From Brasilonema sp. CT11 (GTDB taxonomy: Bacteria; Cyanobacteriota; Cyanobacteriia; Cyanobacteriales; Nostocaceae): DNA of 64,000 bases. Positions 17,864 to 27,202 of this stretch are shown here, one piece after another. The position numbers were made by a program, and so were the translations under genes. The notes beneath the pieces were generated by a model that was not told where the DNA came from, searched no databases, and was given only the letters and a program-made list of their open reading frames with translations. Location: the NCBI RefSeq assembly GCF_017982655.1, contig NZ_JABXYX010000002.1, positions 84,642-148,641 of the forward strand, read 5' to 3'. Positions within the stretch are counted from its first letter, which is position 1; every line of letters starts with the position of its first letter.

Positions 17864-18468
17864 TCTTACAGTATCGGGAGCGTAAAGGCCACTCAACGTT
17901 CGGGTCGGGACGGACAAATACCTAAAATTAGCAATGGTAGGCTTGAGCGACTTAGTACTAGATTCCACAAGTTTGTAGCGAAAAACAGCTTTTTTCATTA
18001 AGTTTCAACATTTTTTGGGGTACGGCATGCTGTGCCCCTTTTTACGTGACGGTGAGTCTTAACAGCAACCCCACACCTGATGTCATCAGGTGCAAAAAAT
18101 GCCCCCCTTCATCCGCTGCTAAAGGGGGTGCAAAATATACAGTGGTCTAATTTATATATAGATGTAGGCGAAATCGACTTATGCAGTAGAAAAGGCAGTG
18201 TCTTTTTTGAAAAATGACTTCTTCCTACCTAAAACCGTAGACGACCAGTAAAATTGTTGGATGGCATATCGATTTTTTCTTTTCTATAAACTTGTGCTTT
18301 TGGGCACATTTCATTTTTTATGCGATGACTTGGACTTTTCTGAAAATCTATCTGAAAAAATATTTGTTTATCTCAGTTTACATAACGATTTAAGTCATAA
18401 CTCATCCTACTGCAATTGTAATAGTTCATTACAAAATTCCGGAGATAAAGTCCAATTATAGAATACAT
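17864..18468. other. Intergenic gap before the permease pseudogene
   Basis: About 600 bases without a supported gene. A near-perfect palindrome cacctgatg/catcaggtg lies at 18074-18092, followed by a gcccccctt...aagggggtgc inverted repeat (about 18101-18132). Open frames here have no protein-like composition. Confidence 0.6.
18074..18092. repeat. Short palindrome cacctgatg/catcaggtg
   Basis: Nine-base arms around a single central base, followed by CAAAAAATG. Too tight a loop for a standard terminator; an operator-like or repeat origin is possible. Confidence 0.45.
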
Positions 18469-19471
18469 ATGTTACGGATGAGCATAAGTGTATTCATGCA
18501 AAAATCAAGAGGAATTATCTCGTATAAAAATGTTCCAAAAAATTATTTAAGGCAGCGGCAACTAAAAAGAGGCGCTGATTCTTTCCTTTTGTGGAGTTTA
18601 GGTGTTGGTGCTGTGCTCTCTGGTGATTTCTTTGGTTGGAACTATTCCCTATGCCATCTGGTTCTACCTGGCAATTGAAATACTTCCACTCTCGGGCGAA
18701 GAAACTGATGATGTACCTAGGAATATGCCCAAAGCACTTATATTAAGTATGTTCACCCTGATTGCCCTTTCGGTTCTTACTCTAGTGCTAAACTCTGGTG
18801 TTGGTGGTGGGGCTGCTGCAATTGGTCAATCCAATGTTCCTCTAAAAGATGGGTTGGAAGCTTATTTTGGTAAGGGTGTGACTAGTGACGTCTTAACAGT
18901 GATTGCACTCACTTTTGGCTTGGTGGCTAGCTTTCATACTGTGATTTACGGTTACGGGCGTTAAGCGTAGCTCTGCCGTAGGCAATCGCTCTTTTCCCTA
19001 TCTCGTGCCGGATATATACCCCATTGGATTTCTGTTACAAGTGAAAACCATACTCCTTATCGGGCATTAATTCTAGGTACAGTAGTCGGATTAATTTGTG
19101 TCATGCTAATCGACTTAGGTAGCGATGCAGTAGATGCAGTTATTTTAAATATGGCTGTTTTTGCAGCACTCATTTCCTATATTCTCGTCATGCTCAGCTA
19201 CATTAAGCTCAAGTTCAGTTGTCCTAATCTACCAAGACCTTACGAAAGCCCATTGGGGATTTTTGGGGCAAGTCTTGGGTCTATCCTAGGAATTTTTGCC
19301 CTGATTGCTTGTTATTTTATACCCGCCTATCAACCTGGTATTAGGGGGATTGCGATTGTTCTGATTGCCGCGACTTTTTACTTCTTCTTCTGTAGCAGAA
19401 ATCGATTAGTCGCTCAAGCACCAGAGGAAGCAGCAGCACTAAAGAATTCAAAATTCAAAATATACCCGTAG
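18469..19471 (+). pseudogene. Decayed APC-family permease (ethanolamine-permease-like)
   Basis: Three pieces of one amino-acid/ethanolamine permease are recognisable. An N-terminal piece (NYLRQRQLKRGADSF...VLSGDFFGWN) runs to about 18650 in one frame. It joins, in another frame, a mid-protein piece (TIPYAIWFYLAIE...VASFHTVIYGYGR), so roughly 150-200 residues including several helices are missing and the frame is broken at the junction. A 29-base insertion at 18961-18989 brings two stop codons, after which the original frame resumes with LFSLSRAGYIPHWISV and runs to the natural C-terminus at 19471. The protein cannot be functional as encoded. Confidence 0.85.
18961..18989. repeat. Small repeat inserted in the permease pseudogene
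   Basis: ttaagcgtagctctgccgta plus ggcaatcgc interrupts GYGR-LFSLSRAG without changing the frame but adding TAA and TAG codons. The gcgtagctctgccgtaggc phrase resembles the short dispersed repeats elsewhere in the window. Confidence 0.65.
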
Positions 19472-19522
19472 CACACGCTTGAGACAGGGAGTCAGGGAGT
19501 AGTGTAGTGAAATCAAGTCACC

Positions 19523-19993
19523 TTAAGAAGATACTGTTTTCTCGGCAACTTCTGCTGCTTCGTTCTTAACAGTTGGGGAAACTGCCTTTGTTATCCAAGT
19601 CGTGAAAATATGAGAAAGTAATCCCATTGGACCAGCAAATAAGCAAAGCGCCAACGAGTGGATTGTCCAAACTCCTGTTTTCTGTCCTTCTAAATAAATG
19701 TAACGCCCAACAAATAAATCCATAACCAGGAAATGAACCCAACCAGTTGCAGCAGCTTTCTCATCACCAAAAAATCTGGCAATATCTGCTAATTGAGGAT
19801 TTGATAAAGCTTGGGCATTTTCTGGTGTGATGCTAGTAACAAACAAATACAAATACACGCCTGCCAACGGCACAAAAGGAAGATACGATTCCATAACCCT
19901 TTGTGTCACTTTCCATTTAGGTAGGAGAAACATTAATGTCCAAAATGGTAAAACGAAAATATTAGCAATGTTGAAAATTTGCTCGATAGACAT
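19523..19993 (-). CDS. ABA4-like membrane protein (DUF4281)
   Basis: A 156-residue, four-helix integral membrane protein beginning MSIEQIFNIANIFVLPFWTL. The GWVHFLVMDLFVGRYIYLEG segment is the hallmark of the family that includes plant ABA4, a protein needed for neoxanthin formation. Cyanobacteria lack neoxanthin, so the bacterial role is unknown; a carotenoid link is only inference. The C-terminal tail (EAAEVAEKTVSS) is hydrophilic. The frame continues upstream to 20020, but the alignable N-terminus begins at 19993. Confidence 0.85.
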   Translation of the reverse strand: MSIEQIFNIANIFVLPFWTLMFLLPKWKVTQRVMESYLPFVPLAGVYLYLFVTSITPENAQALSNPQLADIARFFGDEKAAATGWVHFLVMDLFVGRYIYLEGQKTGVWTIHSLALCLFAGPMGLLSHIFTTWITKAVSPTVKNEAAEVAEKTVSS

Positions 19994-20110
19994 AAGAAAT
20001 GTAAAATTCGACTGGTACAATCATATTTTATTATGGTAAATCACAGATGACATAGATGAATTAAGTAGATCAACCAAATTAAGCGCTTGTCTCATAAGGA
20101 TAGAGCTAGC

Positions 20111-21814
20111 TCACTCCCATTGTTTTTCTGCCCAGATGATGAGCCTCTCTTCCCGCTCATTCACCGTCTCAACATTCCAATCATCTTTTGCAAGAATCTC
20201 ATCAATAAGTTTCAAATGTCTGTGTTTTTCATAGATTTCTTTTTTTTTCTTGAAAGATTGGTCATTAGCACTAGAATTGACTCCTGGAGGTAAGAGAATA
20301 AGATTACCTAAGCGCTGGGCTTGCCTTTCGACATAATCTCTTTTTGTTCCAAGCTTGCCTCGCCAATTTTCATTGAAACTTTGCGGATGGATATGCTCTA
20401 TAGTTTTTGTTGGTGATGAATTCCAAACTTGTACCCAAACTTCATCACTAACTGAACCACCATAAGTAAGTGTCAGATACTCTTCATAACGATAGAAAAA
20501 ATAAATTAGCTCATCTTCCCAACCTTCATAACAATTGGTGTCCTTCAATGCTTTTGCCGCTTCACTAGCAGGATAGTCTTCTCCAAGAGAAGCAACCTTT
20601 TCGACTACTTTTGTACTAGGCATATTTTCTGCCTTAAAAATTAATCGAGCAAGCCGTACATATTCACCAATTTTTGTTCTAGCATCTCTTCTAGATAATC
20701 CAAATATTCTAAAAGTTACTTTTTCCCATTCTGTTATAATTCGTTGCTTATGTACTGCATCTAATTCTTTGTTCAACATGATAGCCACACCAAGCAAACG
20801 TGCATGAGCTATCTTTGTAACCGCTGTAAGTCGAGGATTTGTAACAAAGTAATCTAGCTTTTCCGTGATTTTCAAAAAATTCGCAGAGACATCTATAACA
20901 GATTTTGGATCTTTTTCACATCTTTGACGAAAAAAATCCATAGCATCTTCAGCACTACTAATTTTACTTCGTTCATTGGTATCTTCTAGTGTTGCTGCAA
21001 ATCGTAAAATTTCTTGACCCTGTATCTTTTTTAGTCCTATAGTCCTATAAATTTCTGACCAGTAATTATGAAGTTCATGTATATATTCTTGGCTTGCATC
21101 TGCAAGCTTTTCAAAAGCTATACCCATCAGTATGCTTTTACATTTATCAAGCCAATCTACTTCTAAACCTCTACTATTCAAGACTTCAAATGTAGTGTGT
21201 ACAGAACCTTCATCCTCAAGAACATAGAAAATAAAATCAAGTCTGTTCTTAACTAACTTTAAAAGTGATAAATAATCTGGACTCCATTGTTTAACAAATT
21301 GTTCACATTCCTGAAACGCTTTAATCATATTTCTATCTGCTAGGGTTTCTACCTCCTCTTCACTAGGAATTTCACCTTTTTCTAAATAATGACGAAATAG
21401 TCGCTTACTATCATGATTTGTTTGTAGTAAGATTAGCCTTCCATTCTCCTTAACTAAAAGCTCATCAAGCTTAGTAGATTCTTTCCTGTCAATCTCACTT
21501 CCGATAAGCAGTTCCTTCTCTAAAGCCTTAAGTAGAATAATCAAAGTAGTTAGACGCTGCTGACCATCAACTATATAAAATATACCAAACTCATCTGCAC
21601 CTACTTCTTCTTTCTGTTTAGTTTGAAGACAGACAACAGTTGACATAAAATGGCGGCGTTCGTTGTTATGATTCTTTGCCAGCTTTTGAATGTCTCCAAA
21701 AAGATCCTTTCGTTGCTTTGTTTCCCAACTGTAGGCTCTTTGATAATCTGGAATTCTAAAAAGTCTTCCTTGGAGAAGCTTATCAAGACTTAAATTATCA
21801 GGTCGAATACTCAT
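20111..21814 (-). CDS. DUF262 / DUF1524 (HNH) nuclease, GmrSD-like
   Basis: A 567-residue two-domain protein. The N-terminal DUF262 domain has IPDYQRAYSW (21-30) and IVDGQQRLTT (81-90), a ParB-like nucleotide-binding signature. The C-terminal DUF1524 domain carries the HNH-type core EHIHPQ (473-478), RLGNLILL (501-508) and N513-SSANDQSFKKKK. The same domain pair forms GmrSD, a type IV restriction enzyme that cuts glucosylated hydroxymethylcytosine DNA with NTP help; the target here is unknown. The gene is AT-rich compared with its neighbours and stands alone, beside a decayed permease, which suggests horizontal gain. No methylase is adjacent. ATG start at 21814. Confidence 0.88.
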   Translation of the reverse strand: MSIRPDNLSLDKLLQGRLFRIPDYQRAYSWETKQRKDLFGDIQKLAKNHNNERRHFMSTVVCLQTKQKEEVGADEFGIFYIVDGQQRLTTLIILLKALEKELLIGSEIDRKESTKLDELLVKENGRLILLQTNHDSKRLFRHYLEKGEIPSEEEVETLADRNMIKAFQECEQFVKQWSPDYLSLLKLVKNRLDFIFYVLEDEGSVHTTFEVLNSRGLEVDWLDKCKSILMGIAFEKLADASQEYIHELHNYWSEIYRTIGLKKIQGQEILRFAATLEDTNERSKISSAEDAMDFFRQRCEKDPKSVIDVSANFLKITEKLDYFVTNPRLTAVTKIAHARLLGVAIMLNKELDAVHKQRIITEWEKVTFRIFGLSRRDARTKIGEYVRLARLIFKAENMPSTKVVEKVASLGEDYPASEAAKALKDTNCYEGWEDELIYFFYRYEEYLTLTYGGSVSDEVWVQVWNSSPTKTIEHIHPQSFNENWRGKLGTKRDYVERQAQRLGNLILLPPGVNSSANDQSFKKKKEIYEKHRHLKLIDEILAKDDWNVETVNEREERLIIWAEKQWE

Positions 21815-22330
21815 ATTTTTTATATACCTCGCTATTGTTATTCACTTAGGTATTGTAACCAATGCTGTCTTTTCCATGACATTCTTAACAAGATAAGTAA
21901 TACTAAAACCCCCCTGCCCTAATTTCTTTTCAAGAGTTTACTTATCGCCTTGCAACTTTTGCTCAGGTATCCAAACATTACCCACTCATATTAAAACACT
22001 GGTATTAATTGTGCCATAACGTCACAAAAATGCCATGAGCAAGCAATGTCAGACAACTAAGATTTCTCACAGCAAACTCTTTAAACATTGAAGATTATTT
22101 CTGTGCATCTTCTGTTGTCTAGCCTTTGACTACGGCTGAGCGCTTTGCGCTCTCTTCGGGTACGTCTGAGCGATTCGTTCTCAAAAAAACACTTGAACGA
22201 TAAAGAGTTAATATAGAATTGTTAAGGGTTGTTTACAGAATTTATCAAACTACCAGAATTCTGTTACAACATTCCTCCACTAGATGTAAGTTCTAAAATC
22301 CCCACGCTAATTTTATCCAAACGCGCTATT
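21815..22330. other. Intergenic gap between the DUF262 gene and typA
   Basis: About 515 bases with no supported gene. It contains repeat-like ctgagcgctttgcgctctc and gtctgagcgattcg segments near 22140-22180. The divergent promoters of both neighbours must lie here; no box is clear enough to assign. Confidence 0.5.
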
Positions 22331-24121
22331 ATGACGCTCCCAATCCGTAACGTCGCCATCATTGCCCACGTTGACCACGGCAAAACAACCCTTGTTGATG
22401 CTCTCCTCAAACAATCCGGCATCTTCCGTGAAGGAGAAGACGTTCCGGATTGCGTCATGGACTCCAACGCCCTTGAACGGGAACGGGGAATTACAATTCT
22501 TGCCAAAAATACTGCGGTTCACTATGGAGAAACGCTGATCAATATTGTTGATACGCCTGGACACGCTGACTTCGGTGGTGAAGTAGAACGTGTACTCGGC
22601 ATGGTTGACGGTTGCATTCTCATTGTTGATGCCAACGAAGGTCCCATGCCTCAAACACGCTTTGTCTTGAAAAAAGCCCTGGAAAAAGGACTGCGCCCCA
22701 TCGTTGTTGTCAATAAAATTGACCGTCCCCAAGCAGATCCACATGGTGCCACAGATAAAGTGCTGGATCTGTTTCTGGAACTAGGGGCAGATGATGATCA
22801 GTGTGATTTTCCTTATCTGTTTGCTTCTGGTTTAAGTGGCTACGCCAAAGAAAAGTTGGAAGATGAAGCCAACGATATGCAGCCACTATTTGAAGCTATC
22901 CTGCGCCATGTACCAGCACCAGTTGGTGACGCCGACAAGCAACTGCAACTGCAAGTCACAACCCTAGATTATTCTGAATATTTGGGGCGGATTGTCATTG
23001 GCAAAATTCACAACGGCATTATCCGTATGGGACAGCAAGCCGGCTTGGTAAAAGAAAACGGCGAAGTTGTCAAGGCAAAAATCAGTAAGTTGATGGGCTT
23101 TGAAGGGCTGAAGCGGATTGAAATCACAGAAGCTTCCGCTGGCAATATCGTAGCTGTGGCAGGGTTTGCTGATGCCAACATTGGGGAAACCATTACTGAT
23201 CCGAACGAACCCCAAGCATTGCCACTGATTAAGGTAGATGAACCGACATTGCAAATGACCTTCTCGGTGAATGATTCGCCCTTTGCAGGTCAAGAAGGAA
23301 AGTTGGTGACATCACGACAAGTGCGCGATCGCCTGATGCGCGAACTAGAAACCAACGTTGCCTTACGCGTTGAAGAAACCGACTCCCCCGATAAATTCCT
23401 GGTTTCCGGTCGTGGAGAACTCCACTTAGGCATCTTAATCGAAACCATGCGCCGCGAAGGTTATGAGTTTCAAGTATCACAGCCACAGGTGATTTACCGC
23501 GAGGTCAACGGGCAACCTTGCGAACCTTACGAACTTCTGGTACAAGACATTCCTGAAGATGCCGTTGGTAGTTGCATTGAGCGACTGGGGCAACGCAAAG
23601 GCGAAATGCAAGATATGCAAGTGGGTGGTAACGGACGCACCCAGCTAGAATTTATCATCCCCGCCCGTGGATTAATCGGTTTTCGGGGTGAATTCATGCG
23701 TATGACTCGTGGTGAAGGTATCATGAACCACAGTTTCCTTGACTACCGTCCTATCACTGGTGATATTGAAGCCCGTAACAAAGGTGTCTTAATCTCCTTT
23801 GAGGAAGGCGTTTCCACTTTCTACGCCATGAAGAATGCCGAAGATAGAGGTGTCTTCTTTATTGTTCCAGGTACGAAAGTTTACAGAGGCATGATTGTAG
23901 GAGAACACAATCGTCCCCAAGACTTGGAATTGAACGTCTGCAAGACGAAGCAACTGACTAACCACCGTGCAGCAGGCGGTGATGAATTGGTGCAGTTGCA
24001 AGCACCAGTCGATATGAGTCTAGAGCGTGCTTTAGAGTACATTGGACCAGATGAATTGGTTGAAGTGACTCCTCAGTCAATTCGTCTGCGGAAGTTGGCG
24101 AAGAAGTTAGCGAAACGCTAG
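22331..24121 (+). CDS. typA: Translational GTPase TypA/BipA
   Basis: Ribosome-binding GTPase related to EF-G, involved in ribosome assembly and stress growth. G1 is AHVDHGKTT near residue 14, G3 DTPGHADF and G4 NKIDRP, followed by domains II, III and V and the TypA-specific C-terminal domain ([35 protein letters not shown]). 596 residues, the usual length. The ATG at 22331 gives the expected [17 protein letters not shown] start; the open frame reaches back to a TTG at 22229, but those codons are not conserved in character. A hairpin follows the stop codon. Confidence 0.96.
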   Translation: MTLPIRNVAIIAHVDHGKTTLVDALLKQSGIFREGEDVPDCVMDSNALERERGITILAKNTAVHYGETLINIVDTPGHADFGGEVERVLGMVDGCILIVDANEGPMPQTRFVLKKALEKGLRPIVVVNKIDRPQADPHGATDKVLDLFLELGADDDQCDFPYLFASGLSGYAKEKLEDEANDMQPLFEAILRHVPAPVGDADKQLQLQVTTLDYSEYLGRIVIGKIHNGIIRMGQQAGLVKENGEVVKAKISKLMGFEGLKRIEITEASAGNIVAVAGFADANIGETITDPNEPQALPLIKVDEPTLQMTFSVNDSPFAGQEGKLVTSRQVRDRLMRELETNVALRVEETDSPDKFLVSGRGELHLGILIETMRREGYEFQVSQPQVIYREVNGQPCEPYELLVQDIPEDAVGSCIERLGQRKGEMQDMQVGGNGRTQLEFIIPARGLIGFRGEFMRMTRGEGIMNHSFLDYRPITGDIEARNKGVLISFEEGVSTFYAMKNAEDRGVFFIVPGTKVYRGMIVGEHNRPQDLELNVCKTKQLTNHRAAGGDELVQLQAPVDMSLERALEYIGPDELVEVTPQSIRLRKLAKKLAKR

Positions 24122-24515
24122 ACACTATGAAATGCTGAGTTTTGAAGTGCTGAGTTTTGAGGAAATCTTACTCAAGACTCAGCACTGTTTGTGTATGTCT
24201 ATGCAAGAATAGATCGCAATCAAATGCATTCAAATTTCACGCATAAAAATTTCAATTGCGTGCAAGGAAACGGCAACTATAATGTGATGTCCAGATTCTG
24301 CCGATTCTACTATGCTCTGCTCCCCGTGCAGTTTTTGCCAATTCAAAATCAACAAATATGTCCCATGTTCTAAGCCTTAGGGGACGAACTCGCGCCTTGA
24401 CACGCATTTTACAAAATTTAAAATCGCTCAAAAGAAGGGGAATCATCCCTAGTTATAGCTCCCGTAGGCTGCGGTACAATGCAAAGAAATGTTTAAATTA
24501 TGAGTGGCCGATCCC
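24122..24515. other. Intergenic gap between typA and ftrC
   Basis: Contains a terminator-like hairpin at 24146-24186 and otherwise no recognisable gene. Probably carries the ftrC promoter; no motif is assigned. Confidence 0.5.
24146..24186 (+). terminator. Hairpin after typA
   Basis: agtgctgagttttgag pairs with ctcaagactcagcact with one mismatch across a nine-base loop; a single GTTTG follows. The phrase tgctgagttttgaa is repeated just upstream (24132), so it also belongs to a repeat family. Confidence 0.6.
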
Positions 24516-24884
24516 ATGATTTCACCAGAGGTTAACACAACAAAATCCAGCGAACATAGCCTAGAGGCGATGCGGCATTTTTCGGAACAATACGCCAAGC
24601 GTACTGGAACGTACTTCTGTTCTGAACCCTCTGTCACCGCAGTTGTGATTGAAGGACTTGCCAAGCACAAAGATGAACTCGGAGCTCCTTTGTGTCCCTG
24701 TCGCCATTATGAAGACAAAAAAGCGGAAGTCAAAGCTACTTTTTGGAACTGTCCATGCGTACCAATGCGGGAGCGCAAAGAATGTCACTGCATGCTGTTC
24801 CTTACATCAGATAATGATTTCGCTGGTGATAAGCAAGAAATTTCTTTAGAAACAATTAAGGAAGTACGAGATGGTATGGCATGA
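24516..24884 (+). CDS. ftrC: Ferredoxin-thioredoxin reductase, catalytic beta subunit
   Basis: Catalytic subunit of the ferredoxin-thioredoxin reductase, which passes electrons from photosystem I-reduced ferredoxin to thioredoxins that activate Calvin-cycle enzymes. The cysteine pattern is complete: YFC, APLCPCRHYED, FWNCPCVPM and ECHCMLF, supplying the 4Fe-4S ligands and the redox disulfide. About 122 residues from ATG 24516; GTG at 24504 is an alternative. Its stop overlaps the start of the DUF309 gene by four bases (ATGA), so they are co-transcribed. Phosphoribulokinase, a thioredoxin target, is encoded later in the window. Confidence 0.96.
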   Translation: MISPEVNTTKSSEHSLEAMRHFSEQYAKRTGTYFCSEPSVTAVVIEGLAKHKDELGAPLCPCRHYEDKKAEVKATFWNCPCVPMRERKECHCMLFLTSDNDFAGDKQEISLETIKEVRDGMA

Positions 24885-25282
24885 ACGAAGAAATGCCTGA
24901 TGAGTTTTGGCAAGGCGTAGAGCAGTTTAATACTGGGGAGTATTATGCTTGTCATGATACCTTGGAGGCTCTGTGGATTGAAGCAACAGAGCCAGACAAA
25001 ACTTTTTATCAAGGCATTTTGCAAATTGCTGTAGCATTGTATCATTTAGGCAACAAAAATTTACGTGGTGCAGTCATTTTGTTGGGTGAGGGTAGCAATC
25101 GCTTGCGACGTTACCCATCAGAATATGGCGGCATTGATGTAGACGAATTATTAATTCAGAGTGCGGCATTGTTGAAGGCATTACAACTCACAGAGCCAGA
25201 AAAGATTGCCGCTCTTAACCTCGGTCAAGATGAAGGTTTGCCCTTGCCTAGGATTATCAGAGTTAATAATGAAAACACGTAA
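24881..25282 (+). CDS. DUF309 family protein
   Basis: A 133-residue helical protein. The family signature is present: FNTGEYYACHDTLEALW (helix with CHDTLE) and FYQGILQIAVALYHL, followed by NLRGAVILLGEGSNRLRRY. DUF309 proteins have no established function. It is translationally coupled to ftrC through an ATGA overlap, which in a photosynthetic bacterium makes a redox or thylakoid context plausible but unproven. Confidence 0.85.
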   Translation: MNEEMPDEFWQGVEQFNTGEYYACHDTLEALWIEATEPDKTFYQGILQIAVALYHLGNKNLRGAVILLGEGSNRLRRYPSEYGGIDVDELLIQSAALLKALQLTEPEKIAALNLGQDEGLPLPRIIRVNNENT

Positions 25283-25623
25283 ATAATTAATTTTTTTTTT
25301 AAACAAATATTAAAAATTATTAAAATACTGTAGATTCAACCTAGCTGGCAGTGCATGCAAATCTGTGTGCTCTGATAGCACCCCACGGGTAGGGATTGCA
25401 ATCCGTTATGGATGAAACAAACACCTCAGAGTTCCCTGTTCCCTGTTAAGCGTTCCCTGTTCCTTAACAGATGAAACCTTAAAAGTCGAGACAGCGTCAA
25501 TACTCCTAGTTTTAGCCAGCAGCTATCCTCGAATAGCCCAAAATGCGTGTTTTATGATCTGTGGTTAAAGTAGTTGAGAAAATTGGAATAACAATCAAAA
25601 ATCAGAAACTATAAATTGCTATC
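25283..25623. other. Intergenic gap before lptA
   Basis: Contains a gttccct heptamer array (25432-25472) broken by aagc and flanked by repeat-like sequence; no gene. The lptA promoter must lie in the 3' half (cttaaaag...ggttaaagtag), but no box is assigned. Confidence 0.5.
25432..25472. repeat. Heptamer tandem array (gttccct)
   Basis: Imperfect tandem units of gttccct/gttcctt, of the same class as the gctccct array inside nirA. A short inverse copy (cagggaacagggaac) lies near 39914. Confidence 0.7.
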
Positions 25624-26112
25624 ATGCCCCACTATCAATTGCCTCAGTTTCACATACGTCGTTTGGCACTAGCTTTAATAGTACCAGTTGTACTTCTGGG
25701 CGCAATCACGTTTCCTAGCCAACTGCAAAAAGCTACTGCACAAACTCCAAAAGCTCAGCAAAATCGTCCTCTTTACATCCGTGGAAAGGTACAAGAATAT
25801 AACTCTAAGACACAAGTGGCAACTATTCGCGGTGAAGTGGAACTGTCTTATCCTGCACGAGGTATTCAAGCAACAGCTGCCCAAGCACAATACTTTACCC
25901 GCGAACGTCAGATTATTCTCAGTGGCAATGTCTATGTTTTGCAACAGGGCAGCAATAGTATCAAGGCTGACTCAGTAACGTATCTGATTGATGAAGCGCG
26001 ATTTGTTGCTACACCTAAGCAAGGTAGTCAGGTAGAATCTGTCTACATGGTCAACGACACTCCAGTTAACAACCAAGCTCCTGCAACACCAGCTGTGAAG
26101 AAATCTAATTAG
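25624..26112 (+). CDS. lptA: LptA/OstA-like periplasmic LPS-transport protein
   Basis: Periplasmic bridge protein that carries lipopolysaccharide from the inner to the outer membrane. The 162-residue precursor has a signal peptide (RRLALALIVPVVLLGAITFP, cleavage probably after the TAQ near residue 41) followed by an OstA/LptA beta-jellyroll repeat region (PLYIRGKVQEYNSKTQVATI, GNVYVLQQGSNSIKADSVTY). The tail is low-complexity. It is followed after 29 bases by an lptB-type ATPase, which confirms the reading. In cyanobacteria the outer-membrane partner LptD is usually encoded elsewhere. Confidence 0.87.
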   Translation: MPHYQLPQFHIRRLALALIVPVVLLGAITFPSQLQKATAQTPKAQQNRPLYIRGKVQEYNSKTQVATIRGEVELSYPARGIQATAAQAQYFTRERQIILSGNVYVLQQGSNSIKADSVTYLIDEARFVATPKQGSQVESVYMVNDTPVNNQAPATPAVKKSN

Positions 26113-26141
26113 TACAGATAACTCATAAAGGACGGCAGAGA

Positions 26142-26870
26142 GTGAAAATTGTCTTAGAAAACATTCATAAAACTTATGGCAAGCGAGTCATTGTCAATCG
26201 CGTCAACCTTTCAGTCGCCCAAGGCGAAATCGTTGGGTTACTTGGTCCCAATGGCGCTGGTAAAACGACGACTTTTTACATAGCCACAGGTTTAGAAAAA
26301 CCAGACAAGGGGAAAGTCTGGTTAGACAATATAGATATGACTCCACTACCAATGCACAGAAGGGCACGACTTGGCATTGGTTATTTGGCGCAAGAAGCAA
26401 GTGTTTTTCGCCAGCTCAGCGTGCGAGATAACATTCTTTTGGTGCTAGAGCAAACAAATGTGCCAAGCTGGGAATGGGCAAGGCGAGTGGATACCTTGTT
26501 GCGGGAGTTTCGTTTAGAAAAAGTAGCCAACAACAAAGGAATTCAACTTTCTGGAGGTGAAAGACGCCGGACAGAATTGGCAAGAGCTTTGGCTGCTGGT
26601 AGAGAAGGACCAATATTTTTATTTTTGGATGAACCATTTGCGGGAGTTGATCCCATAGCAGTCTCAGAAATTCAGGAAATTGTGGCGCAACTGCGCGATC
26701 GCGATATGGGCATTTTAATCACCGATCATAACGTCCGCGAAACTCTAGCCATCACAGATCGCGGATATATTATGCGTGAAGGGCAAATCCTTGCCTCTGG
26801 CACCTCCAAAGAACTCTACAATAACCCCCTGGTGCGGCAATACTATCTGGGCGATAACTTCCAGGCGTAA
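26142..26870 (+). CDS. lptB: LPS export ABC transporter ATPase LptB
   Basis: ATPase that powers extraction of LPS by the LptFG permease. The Walker A is GPNGAGKTT (35-43), the ABC signature LSGGERRR, the Walker B ILFLFLDEPFAGVDP-type, then the H-loop ITDHNVRET characteristic of LptB. 242 residues; GTG start with AGGA upstream. It lies between lptA and lptF in the same direction. Nothing unusual is seen in its motifs. Confidence 0.94.
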   Translation: MKIVLENIHKTYGKRVIVNRVNLSVAQGEIVGLLGPNGAGKTTTFYIATGLEKPDKGKVWLDNIDMTPLPMHRRARLGIGYLAQEASVFRQLSVRDNILLVLEQTNVPSWEWARRVDTLLREFRLEKVANNKGIQLSGGERRRTELARALAAGREGPIFLFLDEPFAGVDPIAVSEIQEIVAQLRDRDMGILITDHNVRETLAITDRGYIMREGQILASGTSKELYNNPLVRQYYLGDNFQA

Positions 26871-27197
26871 AGAAAAAATCAATTCAAAATTAAAAATATT
26901 TTATATTTACTGTTTTTAATTAATTTTTCGTAATCTGGCTTTATTTTGTTTACGATTTATTTTGATAACTGCTACATTTTTGATGCTTAAATCTTCTTGT
27001 GGCTGAAATTGTTGCTACCCTAAACCAGGATTTCTTACTTGAGTTTGCATAGCTATGATGCATACCAGATTTGTGGTGACTCGTAACAAAAAACCTAGTA
27101 CGAATGACTAATGAACGGCACATGCTTTATGCCGGGGAACCCGCCCAACACAGTGCCTCCTAATGACTAATAACTAACGACTAATAACTAATAACTA
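26871..27197. other. Gap between lptB and lptF with repeats
   Basis: AT-rich first half; near 27130 a ggggaacccgccc motif that recurs (complement) near 13830; then the heptamer array at 27161-27202 that reaches into the lptF start codon. No gene. Confidence 0.55.
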
Positions 27198-27202
27198 ATG
27201 CC
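27161..27202. repeat. Heptamer tandem array at the lptF start
   Basis: Six units of seven bases: taatgac, taataac, taacgac, taataac, taataac, taatgcc. The ATG used as the lptF start at 27198 lies inside the last unit. Confidence 0.85.

Noticed and set aside
22264..23724. Minus-strand frames antisense to typA
   Set aside because: Shadow frames of a highly conserved GTPase gene.
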